From NCBI GenBank assembly GCA_017403145.1, contig JAFQOO010000005.1, forward strand, positions 171,141 through 235,140: 64,000 nt of DNA. The letters run 5' to 3'. The position numbers were made by a program, and so were the translations under genes. Under the pieces are notes generated by a model. The model saw only the letters and a program-made list of their open reading frames with translations. It had not been told where the DNA came from and made no database searches. Source of the DNA: Clostridia bacterium (GTDB lineage: Bacteria; Bacillota; Clostridia; Christensenellales; DTU072). The stretch's first letter is position 1; every line of letters starts with the position of its first letter. This document shows, piece by piece, positions 7,432-15,795 of the stretch.

Positions 7432-8606
7432 ACTATTCCTCCGTTATAAGCGCCAATTATTAAGGAAAGAATAATAAAGATAATAAACGCAACGCCTCCA
7501 AGAGACGCTAGCAAAATATTTAGTCCCGACGAAGTGTCGTAAAGTAAGCTCGCAACCTTGTTTTCACCGATAGGCTCAATAAATGCGCTTATCAACTTTA
7601 GTGATAGCGAAAAAAGTAGTATTTTAACAATTGGTGTTATTAGTATTCCTATTAGTATCAAAAAACTCGAAAGCCCCAGCGCGTTTTTTATAAGCACGCA
7701 ACTTGCCATAACTATATCGAACCCCTCGGCAAGATATCCACCAAGTATAGGTATATAACTTGAAAGAGCAAATTTTGTTGACTTTATTGTTATAGTATCT
7801 ATACTTGCCCCTACCAATCCTTGCATAGCAACAAAACTCGTTACAAGCGAAAATACTATTCCCAAAGTCCACGAAGCAATGGATTTTAGCGTCTTATTGC
7901 ATTTTTCCAGCTTTATAGTATCACTCAAATTACCAACAAAGGTAAATACGATTGTAGCGTAAAATATAGGTATGATTATATTTATAATCAGTTTTATAAC
8001 CAAATTTGATACAAGTAGCGTTATCGGTTGCAAGAAGCTCGCTCCACCTACGCCACCTATTGCGGTAAGTAAGGTTAAAATAACAGGGAAAAGTCTATCA
8101 ACCAATTCGTTTATTGAGTTTAACGTACCGCTAACTTCTTTTACAACGTCGCCCACCATAATAGCTAGGGTACAAATAATCGCTCCGTATATTGCATAGT
8201 GAATAATTGTTTCGATACCCTCTTTTTTGAACCCTGCGGTTAAGCTTTTGCTTAAACTGGATAATATCGCAAGCACCACAATGCTAATTAGCGAAAGCAA
8301 CGAGCTTTTTATTCCGCTTTTTACCGCTTGAACAAAGCCTTCTAACACGTTTTCGGCACTGATTGTAATATTTCCGCTTATAATTCCTTTTATAAAATCT
8401 TTTAGATTTACTCCAAAATTGCTTTCTAAATTGCTAAAGTATGCGTTCAAGTCCTCGTCTATAAGACTATTCAAGTTATCCTCGATTTCCTTTTCTATTT
8501 CTTCCTTTATCTCCCCTTCGGCATAGGCAATATCTGTTGTTAAAGATACCGAAAAACAAATAAAAGCCATTATAAATAGGCTTAAATATATAACTATCCT
8601 CTTCAT
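7428..8606 (-). CDS. spoIIIAE: Stage III sporulation protein AE
   Basis: The 392-residue product begins with a signal-like segment (VIYLSLFIMAFICFSVSLT), has an acidic region to about residue 75, and then seven or more hydrophobic helices. Motifs typical of SpoIIIAE include GGVGGASFLQPI and PILGGYLAEGFD. It is the large polytopic subunit of the SpoIIIA channel complex in the mother-cell membrane. It overlaps both neighbours by four bases. Length and topology are normal for the family. Confidence 0.95.
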   Translation of the reverse strand: MKRIVIYLSLFIMAFICFSVSLTTDIAYAEGEIKEEIEKEIEDNLNSLIDEDLNAYFSNLESNFGVNLKDFIKGIISGNITISAENVLEGFVQAVKSGIKSSLLSLISIVVLAILSSLSKSLTAGFKKEGIETIIHYAIYGAIICTLAIMVGDVVKEVSGTLNSINELVDRLFPVILTLLTAIGGVGGASFLQPITLLVSNLVIKLIINIIIPIFYATIVFTFVGNLSDTIKLEKCNKTLKSIASWTLGIVFSLVTSFVAMQGLVGASIDTITIKSTKFALSSYIPILGGYLAEGFDIVMASCVLIKNALGLSSFLILIGILITPIVKILLFSLSLKLISAFIEPIGENKVASLLYDTSSGLNILLASLGGVAFIIFIILSLIIGAYNGGIV

Positions 8607-8992
8607 TTTAGTATACTTCCTATAGAGAGTACAACGTTCGAAATTATCGGTATGGCAAGTAACATTATTAGTATTTTTCCTGCAAGCAACACCTTTTTGC
8701 CTATGCTACCTACCCCATAATCCTCGGTTATAGAGGCGGTAAACTCGGTTAAATATCCAATTCCAATAATTTTTATAATGGTAACAAGTAAAGTGGAATC
8801 TACTTTTGCAATTTCCGCAATTTTTTTGAATTCTACAATAAGCTGGTTAAGCTCAGGGGTAAGTGTAAATAGTATTACTACTCCCGTTATTACCCCCGCA
8901 AACGATGCAAGCGAGGGCTTTATTTCTTTTAGTAGCCCCGCGCATACCATTCCAAGAATGGCTATACCTATAACCTTGATTATACTCATCAA
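8603..8992 (-). CDS. spoIIIAD: Stage III sporulation protein AD
   Basis: A 129-residue protein with four hydrophobic segments, beginning MMSIIKVIGIAILGMVCAGLLKE and containing KIIGIGYLTEFTASITEDYG, a clear SpoIIIAD signature. It is a small polytopic subunit of the mother-cell feeding-tube complex. It overlaps spoIIIAC upstream and spoIIIAE downstream by four bases each. Length is usual. Confidence 0.95.
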   Translation of the reverse strand: MMSIIKVIGIAILGMVCAGLLKEIKPSLASFAGVITGVVILFTLTPELNQLIVEFKKIAEIAKVDSTLLVTIIKIIGIGYLTEFTASITEDYGVGSIGKKVLLAGKILIMLLAIPIISNVVLSIGSILK

Positions 8993-9189
8993 TACAAGCC
9001 AAATAGATTTTGTACCGTTCCAAGTAGCTCGCTAACCAAGCTTATAACCATAATTAGTACGATTACTAATGCGGTTAACGTAACAAAAGTTGCAAGCTCT
9101 CGCTTATCACTCTTTTCCAAAATGCTATTTATAACAGTTGCCAGAATGCCAACTCCTGCAATTTTAAGTATGGTTTCTATTCCCGTCAT
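8989..9189 (-). CDS. spoIIIAC: Stage III sporulation protein AC
   Basis: A 66-residue protein with two hydrophobic helices and the sequence pattern ILKIAGVGILATVINSILEK found in SpoIIIAC. It is related to SpoIIIAD and is a membrane subunit of the SpoIIIA complex. It overlaps spoIIIAB by four bases. Length is normal for the family. Confidence 0.95.
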   Translation of the reverse strand: MTGIETILKIAGVGILATVINSILEKSDKRELATFVTLTALVIVLIMVISLVSELLGTVQNLFGLY

Positions 9190-9647
9190 ATTATCAATAC
9201 TATCAAGCCAATCCCTAATAAAATTATCAGTTTTCGACCCAATTCCCCCTTTTGAGTTTTGTCTTTTTCGGCATCATATACCGACTGAGTAGCCAATTCT
9301 TCGGCATTTTTTATAACTGCGTTTTTAGAATGATAGTCCGAATTACTAAGCTCGGTAATAAAATTAACTATTCTAGATATAAGCTCTTTGGTTAAAAATA
9401 TGGAGTCAAGATTTTCGCCCTTTACAGTACTCGATATAATTTCGTTCAACTGCTTTGTTTGGTATTCGAATTTTTGTGCCAATTCCTCTATATTCGATTT
9501 AAAAAATTCCGTTTCCCTACCAACGTAGGCAATAAAATTCTTGTAATCACGTAGTATTTTTAGTCGCGTTTTATAGTATCGTTCTATACCATACCCTAGG
9601 TATCCCAATAAAACAACTATGACTATTGCAAGAACTATCTTTATCAT
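9186..9647 (-). CDS. spoIIIAB: Stage III sporulation protein AB
   Basis: A 153-residue protein with membrane helices at both ends (about residues 3-18 and 137-152) and a helical middle containing RETEFFKSNIEELAQKF and QSVYDAEKDKTQKGELGRKL. This matches SpoIIIAB, which is related to type II secretion GspF-like proteins and is thought to work with the SpoIIIAA ATPase. It overlaps spoIIIAA and spoIIIAC by four bases each. Confidence 0.92.
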   Translation of the reverse strand: MIKIVLAIVIVVLLGYLGYGIERYYKTRLKILRDYKNFIAYVGRETEFFKSNIEELAQKFEYQTKQLNEIISSTVKGENLDSIFLTKELISRIVNFITELSNSDYHSKNAVIKNAEELATQSVYDAEKDKTQKGELGRKLIILLGIGLIVLII

Positions 9648-10486
9648 TTTAACCTTACTATTGATTTTATTGAACCTACCTTAGGTTTATTACTCAATTC
9701 AACCGCATATACAAAGTGCTCTAGTAATTTTTGATTATGCTTTTTTAATTGCTCAACTCCTAGAGCGTGTATGCTTGCTATAATCTTTACTCCACACCTA
9801 TCAATTTCCCCTAAAACAACGTCGTCGCTCTCGCTAAAGAGTTCGTCAAGCACTATAACCTCGGGCGAAATTGACCTTATAATTCCCTCTATGACCATAT
9901 TTTTTGGAGTATTGCTAAACACGTCGACTTTATCACCAAAAGTATAACTTTCGTTATATAACTCTCCTCGCTCGTCAACTATCAAGGTTTCGTATTTGCC
10001 ACTAAGCAATCTTGCAATATCCCGTATTAGCGTAGTTTTGCCACCGTATGGAGGTGATATAATAAGAGTGTTTTCGCAAACGTTTAGTATACGTACTAGT
10101 TTTTCTGCACATCCAACGACCTCGTGTGGAACTCTTATAGTCAACGACGTGAAGTCTTTTATAGTTATAATCTTTTCACCATCGGTAACGCCACTTCCGC
10201 TTAACCCTATCCTTATTCCCTCGAAAGGAATGTACCCTTTTTTGATTTCGTCTTGATATGCGTATAACGAATTTCGCGTAGCAGTCCTTATAATTTCTTG
10301 TATATCGTTTTCGTTAGGCTTATAATCAACGCTTATTTCGTTAAATGCACTCTTAACGACAATCTTTCGCCCCAACCTTATTCGAATTTCGGTTACCTTT
10401 TGAATGGGAATTGCATTTTTTATATAGTCAAAAATATTTGTAGGTAAAAGTCTAGTAAGCATACTAAAAAATATGCAAATAAGCAT
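9644..10486 (-). CDS. spoIIIAA: Stage III sporulation protein AA, secretion-type ATPase
   Basis: The product (280 residues from 10486) has the Walker A motif PPYGGKTTLIRDIARLL at about residue 150, a Walker B-like segment VIVLDELF, and TEIRIRLGRKIVVKS near the N-terminus. It is the ATPase of the SpoIIIA complex, related to secretion and pilus ATPases. The ATG at 10486 directly follows the T-run of the efp terminator and has no Shine-Dalgarno sequence. The next ATG at 10462 (MLTRLLP) aligns well with the usual family start, giving 272 residues, and may be the real start. A mother-cell (sigma-E type) promoter would be expected nearby but I could not identify one with confidence. Confidence 0.93.
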   Translation of the reverse strand: MLICIFFSMLTRLLPTNIFDYIKNAIPIQKVTEIRIRLGRKIVVKSAFNEISVDYKPNENDIQEIIRTATRNSLYAYQDEIKKGYIPFEGIRIGLSGSGVTDGEKIITIKDFTSLTIRVPHEVVGCAEKLVRILNVCENTLIISPPYGGKTTLIRDIARLLSGKYETLIVDERGELYNESYTFGDKVDVFSNTPKNMVIEGIIRSISPEVIVLDELFSESDDVVLGEIDRCGVKIIASIHALGVEQLKKHNQKLLEHFVYAVELSNKPKVGSIKSIVRLK

Positions 10487-10516
10487 AAAAAAAGACGGAA
10501 GCTATCAACTTCCGTC
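10486..10516 (-). terminator. Intrinsic terminator between efp and spoIIIAA
   Basis: On the minus strand GACGGAAG and CTTCCGTC pair around a 7-base loop and are followed by seven T residues that end at the ATG of spoIIIAA. It should separate constitutive efp transcription from the sporulation-specific operon. Confidence 0.85.
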
Positions 10517-10535
10517 CAATAAAATTTGGTTTAGA

Positions 10536-11105
10536 TTAGTTTGCGCGAGACATATATTCGCCGGTACGAGTGTCAACTCTTATCATTTCGCCTTCTTCGA
10601 TGAATAGAGGAACTTGGATTACGTATCCGGTTTCAAGAGTTGCTTGCTTGGAGCCGGGTTGTGCGGTTGCACCGGGGATAGCGGGTTCACATTCGGTTAC
10701 TTGGAGAACTACAAAGTTTTCGGGTTCAACACTAAAGGGTGAATCTTTGTAGAATGCAACGTCAACGATAGAGCCTTCCTTGATAAAGTTCAATGCTTCT
10801 GCAACCAAAGCTTTATTCATAGGAATCATATCGTAGGTTTCGTTATCCATAAAGTAATAGAAATCTTCGCCATCAAAGTAGCTGTAGCTCATCTTTTTGC
10901 GTTCGATATAAGCTAAATCAAACTTTTCGCTGGGGTTAAAGGTCTTTTCAAGAACGCTACCGGTCATAACGTTACGCATCTTAACGCGTACGAATGCTGC
11001 GCCCTTACCGGGTTTAACGTGTTGGAAGTCAACAACAACTTGAACGGTGTTGTCCATTTCAAAAGTATCGCCTTTTCTTAAATCGCCTGCTAGTTTATTT
11101 GCCAT
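10536..11105 (-). CDS. efp: Translation elongation factor P
   Basis: A 189-residue protein with the three-domain EF-P layout: an N-terminal KOW-like domain with [19 protein letters not shown], a central OB domain with [22 protein letters not shown], and a C-terminal OB domain with [24 protein letters not shown] rescues ribosomes stalled at polyproline. The modification loop reads VKPGKGAAF, with a Lys at the tip. It lies 22 bases downstream of the M24 peptidase gene, the pairing found in Bacillus and Clostridia. The extended C-terminal tail MSRAN is a slight difference. Confidence 0.97.
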   Translation of the reverse strand: MANKLAGDLRKGDTFEMDNTVQVVVDFQHVKPGKGAAFVRVKMRNVMTGSVLEKTFNPSEKFDLAYIERKKMSYSYFDGEDFYYFMDNETYDMIPMNKALVAEALNFIKEGSIVDVAFYKDSPFSVEPENFVVLQVTECEPAIPGATAQPGSKQATLETGYVIQVPLFIEEGEMIRVDTRTGEYMSRAN

Positions 11106-11127
11106 AAGTAAATATACCTCCGTAGTA

Positions 11128-12177
11128 TTACTTTAATATTATTAAATTTTTATTTGAATTTGTCAAGTTATCCACCTTACTTTTTTGGAAAACTACAATA
11201 TCTTCTATTCTAACACCATATTTTCCCTCAATATATGCCCCCGGTTCAACCGAAAGCACGCTTCCAACGGGTATAATCTCGTTACATTTTGGTGTAAGCC
11301 CCGGTCCCTCGTGAACGTCTATACCTAGACTATGTCCCAAAGAGTGTGTAAAATATTCTCCGTAACCCCTTTCTTTTAGCACGTTACGAGCAATCGCATC
11401 CCCCTCTTTGCCTTTTATTCCGGCCTTTAGTTCGGAAAGAGCTTTCTCTTGTGCTTCGAGAACTGCGTTATAAAGCTCGACGTAACCCTCGGGTGCTTCT
11501 CCTACCACAAATGAGCGCGTCATATCCGAGCAATATCCCTTGTATTTTGCGCCAAAGTCTAACGTTACAACGTCATTTTCTTGCAATACGTTGTCGCCGG
11601 GGTGCGCGTGAGGTTTAGAGGTGTTTTTACCGAATGCAACAATGGGCGGGAAAGCCAATTCACAACCATAAGAATAGGTCTTGGAATTCATAAACGATGC
11701 TACTTCTAGCTCCGTCATACCGGGCTTAATATATCCAAGAGTATCTATAAATACTTGGTCGGTTACTTTTTGTGCTTTTTTTATAAGCTCCAATTCGTCT
11801 TCCCTCTTAACCGAACGCATTTCACTAATCAAATGCTCAGCCGGGAACAACTTATACTTTTTAAAAATACCTTCACATTCTAAAATTTTGTATTGCCTAT
11901 GAGAAATAGACCAGTCTTCATAACCAATCTTCTTTAAACCAAGCTTTATAATTAAATTTTTCGTTGTTTTGGTATATCCAAGTTTATCCATTTCAACGAT
12001 TTCAAAATCTTTTAAAAATTCGCGTGCCTCTTCGCTTACGCGTTTATCACATACGTAATATTTTTTTTCTTTGGTAAGCAAAACGACTGCATCGTCGTTT
12101 GAGTAGCGTGTAAAATAATACAAATTCGATGAGGTAACTATAACAACAGCATCTAGATTTTCAAATAATTTTTCCAT
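11128..12177 (-). CDS. M24B-family Xaa-Pro aminopeptidase/dipeptidase
   Basis: A 349-residue two-domain protein: an N-terminal creatinase-like domain (about residues 1-120) and a C-terminal pita-bread metallopeptidase domain. Metal-binding and catalytic motifs are visible: [20 protein letters not shown] with two Asp ligands, [15 protein letters not shown] with the His, and [17 protein letters not shown] with the Glu ligands. It should remove N-terminal residues before proline or cleave Xaa-Pro dipeptides in the cytoplasm. It lies upstream of efp, as yqhT does in B. subtilis. I see the family clearly but cannot distinguish aminopeptidase from dipeptidase specificity. Confidence 0.92.
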   Translation of the reverse strand: MEKLFENLDAVVIVTSSNLYYFTRYSNDDAVVLLTKEKKYYVCDKRVSEEAREFLKDFEIVEMDKLGYTKTTKNLIIKLGLKKIGYEDWSISHRQYKILECEGIFKKYKLFPAEHLISEMRSVKREDELELIKKAQKVTDQVFIDTLGYIKPGMTELEVASFMNSKTYSYGCELAFPPIVAFGKNTSKPHAHPGDNVLQENDVVTLDFGAKYKGYCSDMTRSFVVGEAPEGYVELYNAVLEAQEKALSELKAGIKGKEGDAIARNVLKERGYGEYFTHSLGHSLGIDVHEGPGLTPKCNEIIPVGSVLSVEPGAYIEGKYGVRIEDIVVFQKSKVDNLTNSNKNLIILK

Positions 12178-12217
12178 AGCATTATTATAGTCGTATTGTG
12201 CACAAAAGTCAATATAC

Positions 12218-12577
12218 CTATTTGGTTTTCGAGCTACTAATTAGTCCAACTATAAAGCTTATAAATATTACTCCCGCAATACCACCCGCAACCGCTTCGA
12301 TACCACCGGTTATTGCACCTAATAAACCGTTTTCTATTGTTCCTTTAATTGCTCCCTTTGCAAGGTTAGAGCCAAATCCCATTATCGGTACCGTTGCACC
12401 AGCTTGTCCCCACTCTCGTATATATTTGTATACGCCAACGGTTTCTAACAAAACTCCCGTCAAAAGAAATCCAACCAATATTCTCGCCGAGGTCATTTTT
12501 GTAGTGTTGATTAGTACTTGTCCTATTAAACAAATTATGCCACCAACTAAAAATACTTTCAAATAATCAACTATCAT
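12218..12577 (-). CDS. spoVAE: Stage V sporulation protein AE
   Basis: A 119-residue membrane protein with about four hydrophobic segments. It contains VFLVGGIICLIGQVLINTTKM, VPIMGFGSNLAKGAIKG and GAITGGIEAVAGGIAGVIF, matching the short SpoVAE (SpoVAEb) form. With SpoVAC and SpoVAD it forms the minimal channel set for moving calcium-dipicolinate into the forespore and out during germination. It lies five bases after spoVAD and is the last of the three spoVA genes. Confidence 0.94.
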   Translation of the reverse strand: MIVDYLKVFLVGGIICLIGQVLINTTKMTSARILVGFLLTGVLLETVGVYKYIREWGQAGATVPIMGFGSNLAKGAIKGTIENGLLGAITGGIEAVAGGIAGVIFISFIVGLISSSKTK

Positions 12578-12582
12578 TTTAC

Positions 12583-13581
12583 CTATATCCTTTCAAAACT
12601 TACTGCGTGAGCAATGCCGGGTATACTCTCCCCTTGTAGGTTACTTGTTTTAGAAACCAATGCACCCGTCGGAACCAAAAGTACGCGATTTAGTTCGCCA
12701 CACACAAGCTTTTTGTATACGAAACTATTGAATACCGAGCTTGAACACCCGGCGCCACTTCCCCCTTGACCAACGTCTTGTCCCATTCGATTAAATATTA
12801 AAATTCCGCAATCGCTATAATTATCTTTTAACCTTACTCCTTTTTCTTCCATAAGTAAAATCAGTAGCCTGTGCCCCGCTTCTCCCAAGTCTCCCGTGAG
12901 TATAAGGTCGTAGTAATCGGGTTCTCTAGAAGTTGCTTCAAAATGTGAAAGCAAGGTTTCTCTTGCTGAGGGTGCCATCGCCGCTCCCATATCGTTAGCA
13001 TCGGTTACGCCATAATCAATAACTCTTCCTATGGTTGCGCAATCGATTTTAACTTTACCATTCTCTCTATTTAGTAGCGTTGCTCCTACGCCCGTACAAG
13101 TCCATTGAGCAAGCGGTGTTCTTTGGTTTCCAAGCTCTAAAGGAAATCTATACTGCCTTTCCGCGGTTGAAAAATGGCTAGAAGTTGAGCAAATTATTCT
13201 TTTAAAATTACCGCTATCTAACAAATTTGCTCCTATGATTAAGCTTTCAGCAAAGGTAGCACAAGCGTTATAGACACCCATAAACGGAATATCAAGCTCA
13301 CGCATCGTAAAGTTACATCCGCTAATTTCGTCCATCAAATCACCCATCAAGCATAGGTCGATATCACCATCTTTATATCCTGACTTGTTTAACAAATATT
13401 TTATAGTCGAAACGTGTAGCTTGGTTTCTGCTTTTTCGTAGCTTTTTTGACCAAGTAAATCGTCTTTAACGAACTTGTCGAAGTATCTACCTATTGGACC
13501 TTCGTGCTCTTTAGGTCCAACAATAGTTGCAGTATTTTCAATTTTTATATCGTTTTTAAAGAAAATGGTTTGATTTTGCAT
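12583..13581 (-). CDS. spoVAD: Stage V sporulation protein AD
   Basis: This 332-residue protein has the thiolase-like fold of SpoVAD, with GPEGPIGRYFDK-type start (KEHEGPIGRYFDKFVKDD), DIPFMGVYNACATFAESLI, STSSHFSTAERQYRFPLELG and QGGSGAGCSS. SpoVAD is the soluble protein that binds dipicolinic acid and acts with SpoVAC and SpoVAE at the inner spore membrane. The gene shares one base with spoVAC and is five bases from spoVAE. The length is usual. Confidence 0.96.
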   Translation of the reverse strand: MQNQTIFFKNDIKIENTATIVGPKEHEGPIGRYFDKFVKDDLLGQKSYEKAETKLHVSTIKYLLNKSGYKDGDIDLCLMGDLMDEISGCNFTMRELDIPFMGVYNACATFAESLIIGANLLDSGNFKRIICSTSSHFSTAERQYRFPLELGNQRTPLAQWTCTGVGATLLNRENGKVKIDCATIGRVIDYGVTDANDMGAAMAPSARETLLSHFEATSREPDYYDLILTGDLGEAGHRLLILLMEEKGVRLKDNYSDCGILIFNRMGQDVGQGGSGAGCSSSVFNSFVYKKLVCGELNRVLLVPTGALVSKTSNLQGESIPGIAHAVSFERI

Positions 13582-14039
13582 TATACGAATGCTCCTTTGA
13601 ATATCAAAACAATTATTCCAACTACAATAGAAGAGGTTATTCCAAATACGATAACGGGACCAGCGACACTAAACATATTTGAGCATAATCCTAGGACGAC
13701 ACCCTCTCTTTTATGTTCGATTGCAGGGCTTGCAACGCTATTGGCAAAACCTGTTATAGGCACGATTGAACCAGCCCCGGCATAAGCACCAATCTTATCG
13801 TATATTCCAAGTCCGGTTAAGCAAACGGTTATGGTAATCAAGGTTAAAGTAACTAAGGTAGATATATCCTCTTCGGGCATTTTGCTACCTAAAAAGTGGG
13901 TATATAGGTCGTTAAATCCTTGCCCTATACAACAAATTAAACCGCCCACCCAAAATGCACGGAACATCGTTTTCAAATGATGAGATTTCGGCATTTTCTT
14001 TTTGACTAATTCAAGGTATTCTTTATTAGGCTCGTTCAT
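13581..14039 (-). CDS. spoVAC: Stage V sporulation protein AC
   Basis: A 152-residue membrane protein with about four hydrophobic segments and the motifs FWVGGLICCIGQGFND, GAGSIVPITGFANSVASPAIE and REGVVLGLCSNMFSVAGPVI, characteristic of SpoVAC. SpoVAC is reported to act as a mechanosensitive channel during spore germination. A Shine-Dalgarno TTGGAGG precedes the ATG at 14039. It overlaps a possible 27-codon upstream ORF by one reading frame shift, suggesting coupled translation. Confidence 0.95.
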   Translation of the reverse strand: MNEPNKEYLELVKKKMPKSHHLKTMFRAFWVGGLICCIGQGFNDLYTHFLGSKMPEEDISTLVTLTLITITVCLTGLGIYDKIGAYAGAGSIVPITGFANSVASPAIEHKREGVVLGLCSNMFSVAGPVIVFGITSSIVVGIIVLIFKGAFV

Positions 14040-14109
14040 CGTGTTCCTCCAAGCTGTTTTTTATAATTGGTGAATAGGTTTCTTCTTTTTCGATTATTTC
14101 TTCGCGCAT
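14026..14109 (-). CDS. Possible 27-residue ORF between sigF and spoVAC
   Basis: The frame starts with ATG at 14109 after a strong ribosome binding site (AAAGGGG, 8 bases upstream) and encodes 27 mostly charged residues beginning MREEIIEKEETY. It ends inside the first codons of spoVAC, so its stop overlaps the spoVAC start in another frame. It may be a real peptide or only a coupling leader that delivers ribosomes to spoVAC. I recognise no family. Confidence 0.45.
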   Translation of the reverse strand: MREEIIEKEETYSPIIKNSLEEHDERA

Positions 14110-14161
14110 AAAAAAATCCCCTTTACGGAGATTTTTAACGAAATATCGAATATTATACTTC

Positions 14162-14881
14162 TCAATCTACTTTTAAACTATCGCGCATCTTTTTTAGAAT
14201 TTTGGCTTCGAGTCTGGATACTTGTACTTGGCTTACTCCCAGCTCCTCTGCCACTTGGGTTTGCGTTCTATCCCTAAAGTACCTCAAAATTATAATCTTT
14301 TTATCGCGTTCGGGTAGATTTGTAATGATATCCTTTAAAATCAATTTATCAAGCTCGTCGTCTAGGTTTTCGTTTGTTGCGATTTTATCAGCTAGTTGCA
14401 AACCCTCTTCCTCCGCTTCTTGATATATTGAAACGGGATATCTTGTGGAATCCAATATAAAGACTAGTTCACTTGGTTCAAGATTAAATTTGTTTGCCAA
14501 ATGCTCGATTGACGGACTTTCTCCGCTACTCGCTCGATATTCGTCGATATATTTATTGATTTCCAGTGCCTGTGCCTTTGTGGAACGACTTACCTTGATT
14601 GCACCATCGTCGCGTATAAATCTTTTTATTTCTCCCGCTATCATAGGAACTGCATAAGTGGAAAATTTTACGCCAAAATCTAGGTTAAAGTTGTTTATTG
14701 CCTTGATTAACCCAAGTGTTCCAAGCTGAATCAAGTCCTCGTAATCTACGAGTTTATTTTTGTAACGACGCACTATACTCTTTATTAAAGGTAAATTTTC
14801 GCTAATTAGTCTTTCCTTTGAAAAGTCGTCGCCTTGTTTTGCGCGTTCAATCAATTGTAGGGTTTCTTCTCCACCTAACAT
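14162..14881 (-). CDS. sigF: RNA polymerase sporulation sigma factor F
   Basis: A 239-residue sigma-70 family protein with region 2 (DLIQLGTLGLIKAINNF, FSTYAVPMIAGEIKRFIRDD), region 3 and region 4 (RDRTQTQVAEELGVSQVQVSRLEAKIL). The placement after spoIIAB identifies it as sigma F (spoIIAC). It directs early forespore transcription after release from the anti-sigma factor SpoIIAB. The ATG shares one base with the spoIIAB stop. Confidence 0.96.
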   Translation of the reverse strand: MLGGEETLQLIERAKQGDDFSKERLISENLPLIKSIVRRYKNKLVDYEDLIQLGTLGLIKAINNFNLDFGVKFSTYAVPMIAGEIKRFIRDDGAIKVSRSTKAQALEINKYIDEYRASSGESPSIEHLANKFNLEPSELVFILDSTRYPVSIYQEAEEEGLQLADKIATNENLDDELDKLILKDIITNLPERDKKIIILRYFRDRTQTQVAEELGVSQVQVSRLEAKILKKMRDSLKVD

Positions 14882-15300
14882 TATCCCACCAAACGTTTAC
14901 TCATTTTAACCGAGGTGCCTTCCCCCAAAATGGAGCTAACTTCTAAAGTATCCATAAAGCTTTGCATTATCGTGAATCCTAGACCAGACCTTTCTTCATC
15001 GGCTTTGGTAGTATAAAAATCTTGTAGAGCCTGTTCTACGTTAGATATACCTTTACCGTAATCACTAATGGTTACGTATAATACGTTATCTTCGATTTTA
15101 GCACTAAGGTCGATTATTCCTTTTATGTCGCCACTATATCCGTGTACAATGGCGTTTGTTACCGCTTCGCTTATAGCTGTTTTAATATCGGAAATAGTTT
15201 CTATAGATGGATTCGTCCTTGTACAATATGCCCCTACCGTACTTCTTAAAAAGCTTTCGTTTGCACTTAGTGCGTTTACTTTAATATTTAAAATATCCAT
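14881..15300 (-). CDS. spoIIAB: Anti-sigma F factor, serine kinase
   Basis: A 139-residue GHKL ATPase with the N-box SDIKTAISEAVTNAIVHGYSG, the G1 box ISDYGKGISNVEQAL and the G2 region ERSGLGFTIMQSFMD. SpoIIAB binds sigma F and phosphorylates SpoIIAA. It lies 10 bases after spoIIAA and overlaps sigF by one base, the standard spoIIA operon. Confidence 0.96.
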   Translation of the reverse strand: MDILNIKVNALSANESFLRSTVGAYCTRTNPSIETISDIKTAISEAVTNAIVHGYSGDIKGIIDLSAKIEDNVLYVTISDYGKGISNVEQALQDFYTTKADEERSGLGFTIMQSFMDTLEVSSILGEGTSVKMSKRLVG

Positions 15301-15310
15301 TTTGACTCCT

Positions 15311-15613
15311 TTAGATTTTGGTAATAATCGTATATAGACCGCTCACTTTTAACACTTTATCCGCTTCGCGAGAAGGATTATGGAAATAGACGGGTATGCC
15401 CAACTTTTTGAGAATTTTATATCTACCAATCAAAAAACCCACAGCAGTTGAATCCATAAAAGTAATACCGCTTAGGTCAAAAATAAACCTGTTGAAACCT
15501 CCGTGGTTTATCAAGCTATCGGTACCAATTCTAAATTTTGGTGCATTCGAGTGGTCTATTTCACCACTCATTTTTAAAGTAAGAGTTCCATTTTTAATAT
15601 CGTGATTTAACAT
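15311..15613 (-). CDS. spoIIAA: Anti-anti-sigma factor SpoIIAA
   Basis: A 100-residue STAS-domain protein with LSGITFMDSTAVGFLIGRYKIL, where the DSS/DST serine is the site phosphorylated by SpoIIAB. In its dephosphorylated form SpoIIAA releases sigma F. The start is supported by GGAAGGTG seven bases before the ATG. It begins the spoIIA-spoVA gene series. No clear sigma-H promoter was recognised in the 180 bp upstream, although one would be expected. Confidence 0.95.
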   Translation of the reverse strand: MLNHDIKNGTLTLKMSGEIDHSNAPKFRIGTDSLINHGGFNRFIFDLSGITFMDSTAVGFLIGRYKILKKLGIPVYFHNPSREADKVLKVSGLYTIITKI

Positions 15614-15733
15614 AATTCACCTTCCGTTTTGCAAATTATAAGGCTGGTAAAGAGTAATATTTTAAATTTTTTTTAACAAAAATAGCTTAATATGTAGAAA
15701 ACGATTAAATTTTTTATAATCGGTAAAAAAACA

Positions 15734-15763
15734 TTCACAAAATATACACAAATAGGTTATACT
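15734..15763 (+). promoter_or_regulatory. Promoter of the HtrA-like lipoprotein gene
   Basis: TTCACA (15734-15739) and TATACT (15758-15763) are separated by 18 bases, followed by a short leader and TAGGAG before the ATG at 15796. Confidence 0.55.
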
Positions 15764-15795
15764 ATATATGTAGCATTATGTGATTAGGAGCTTTT

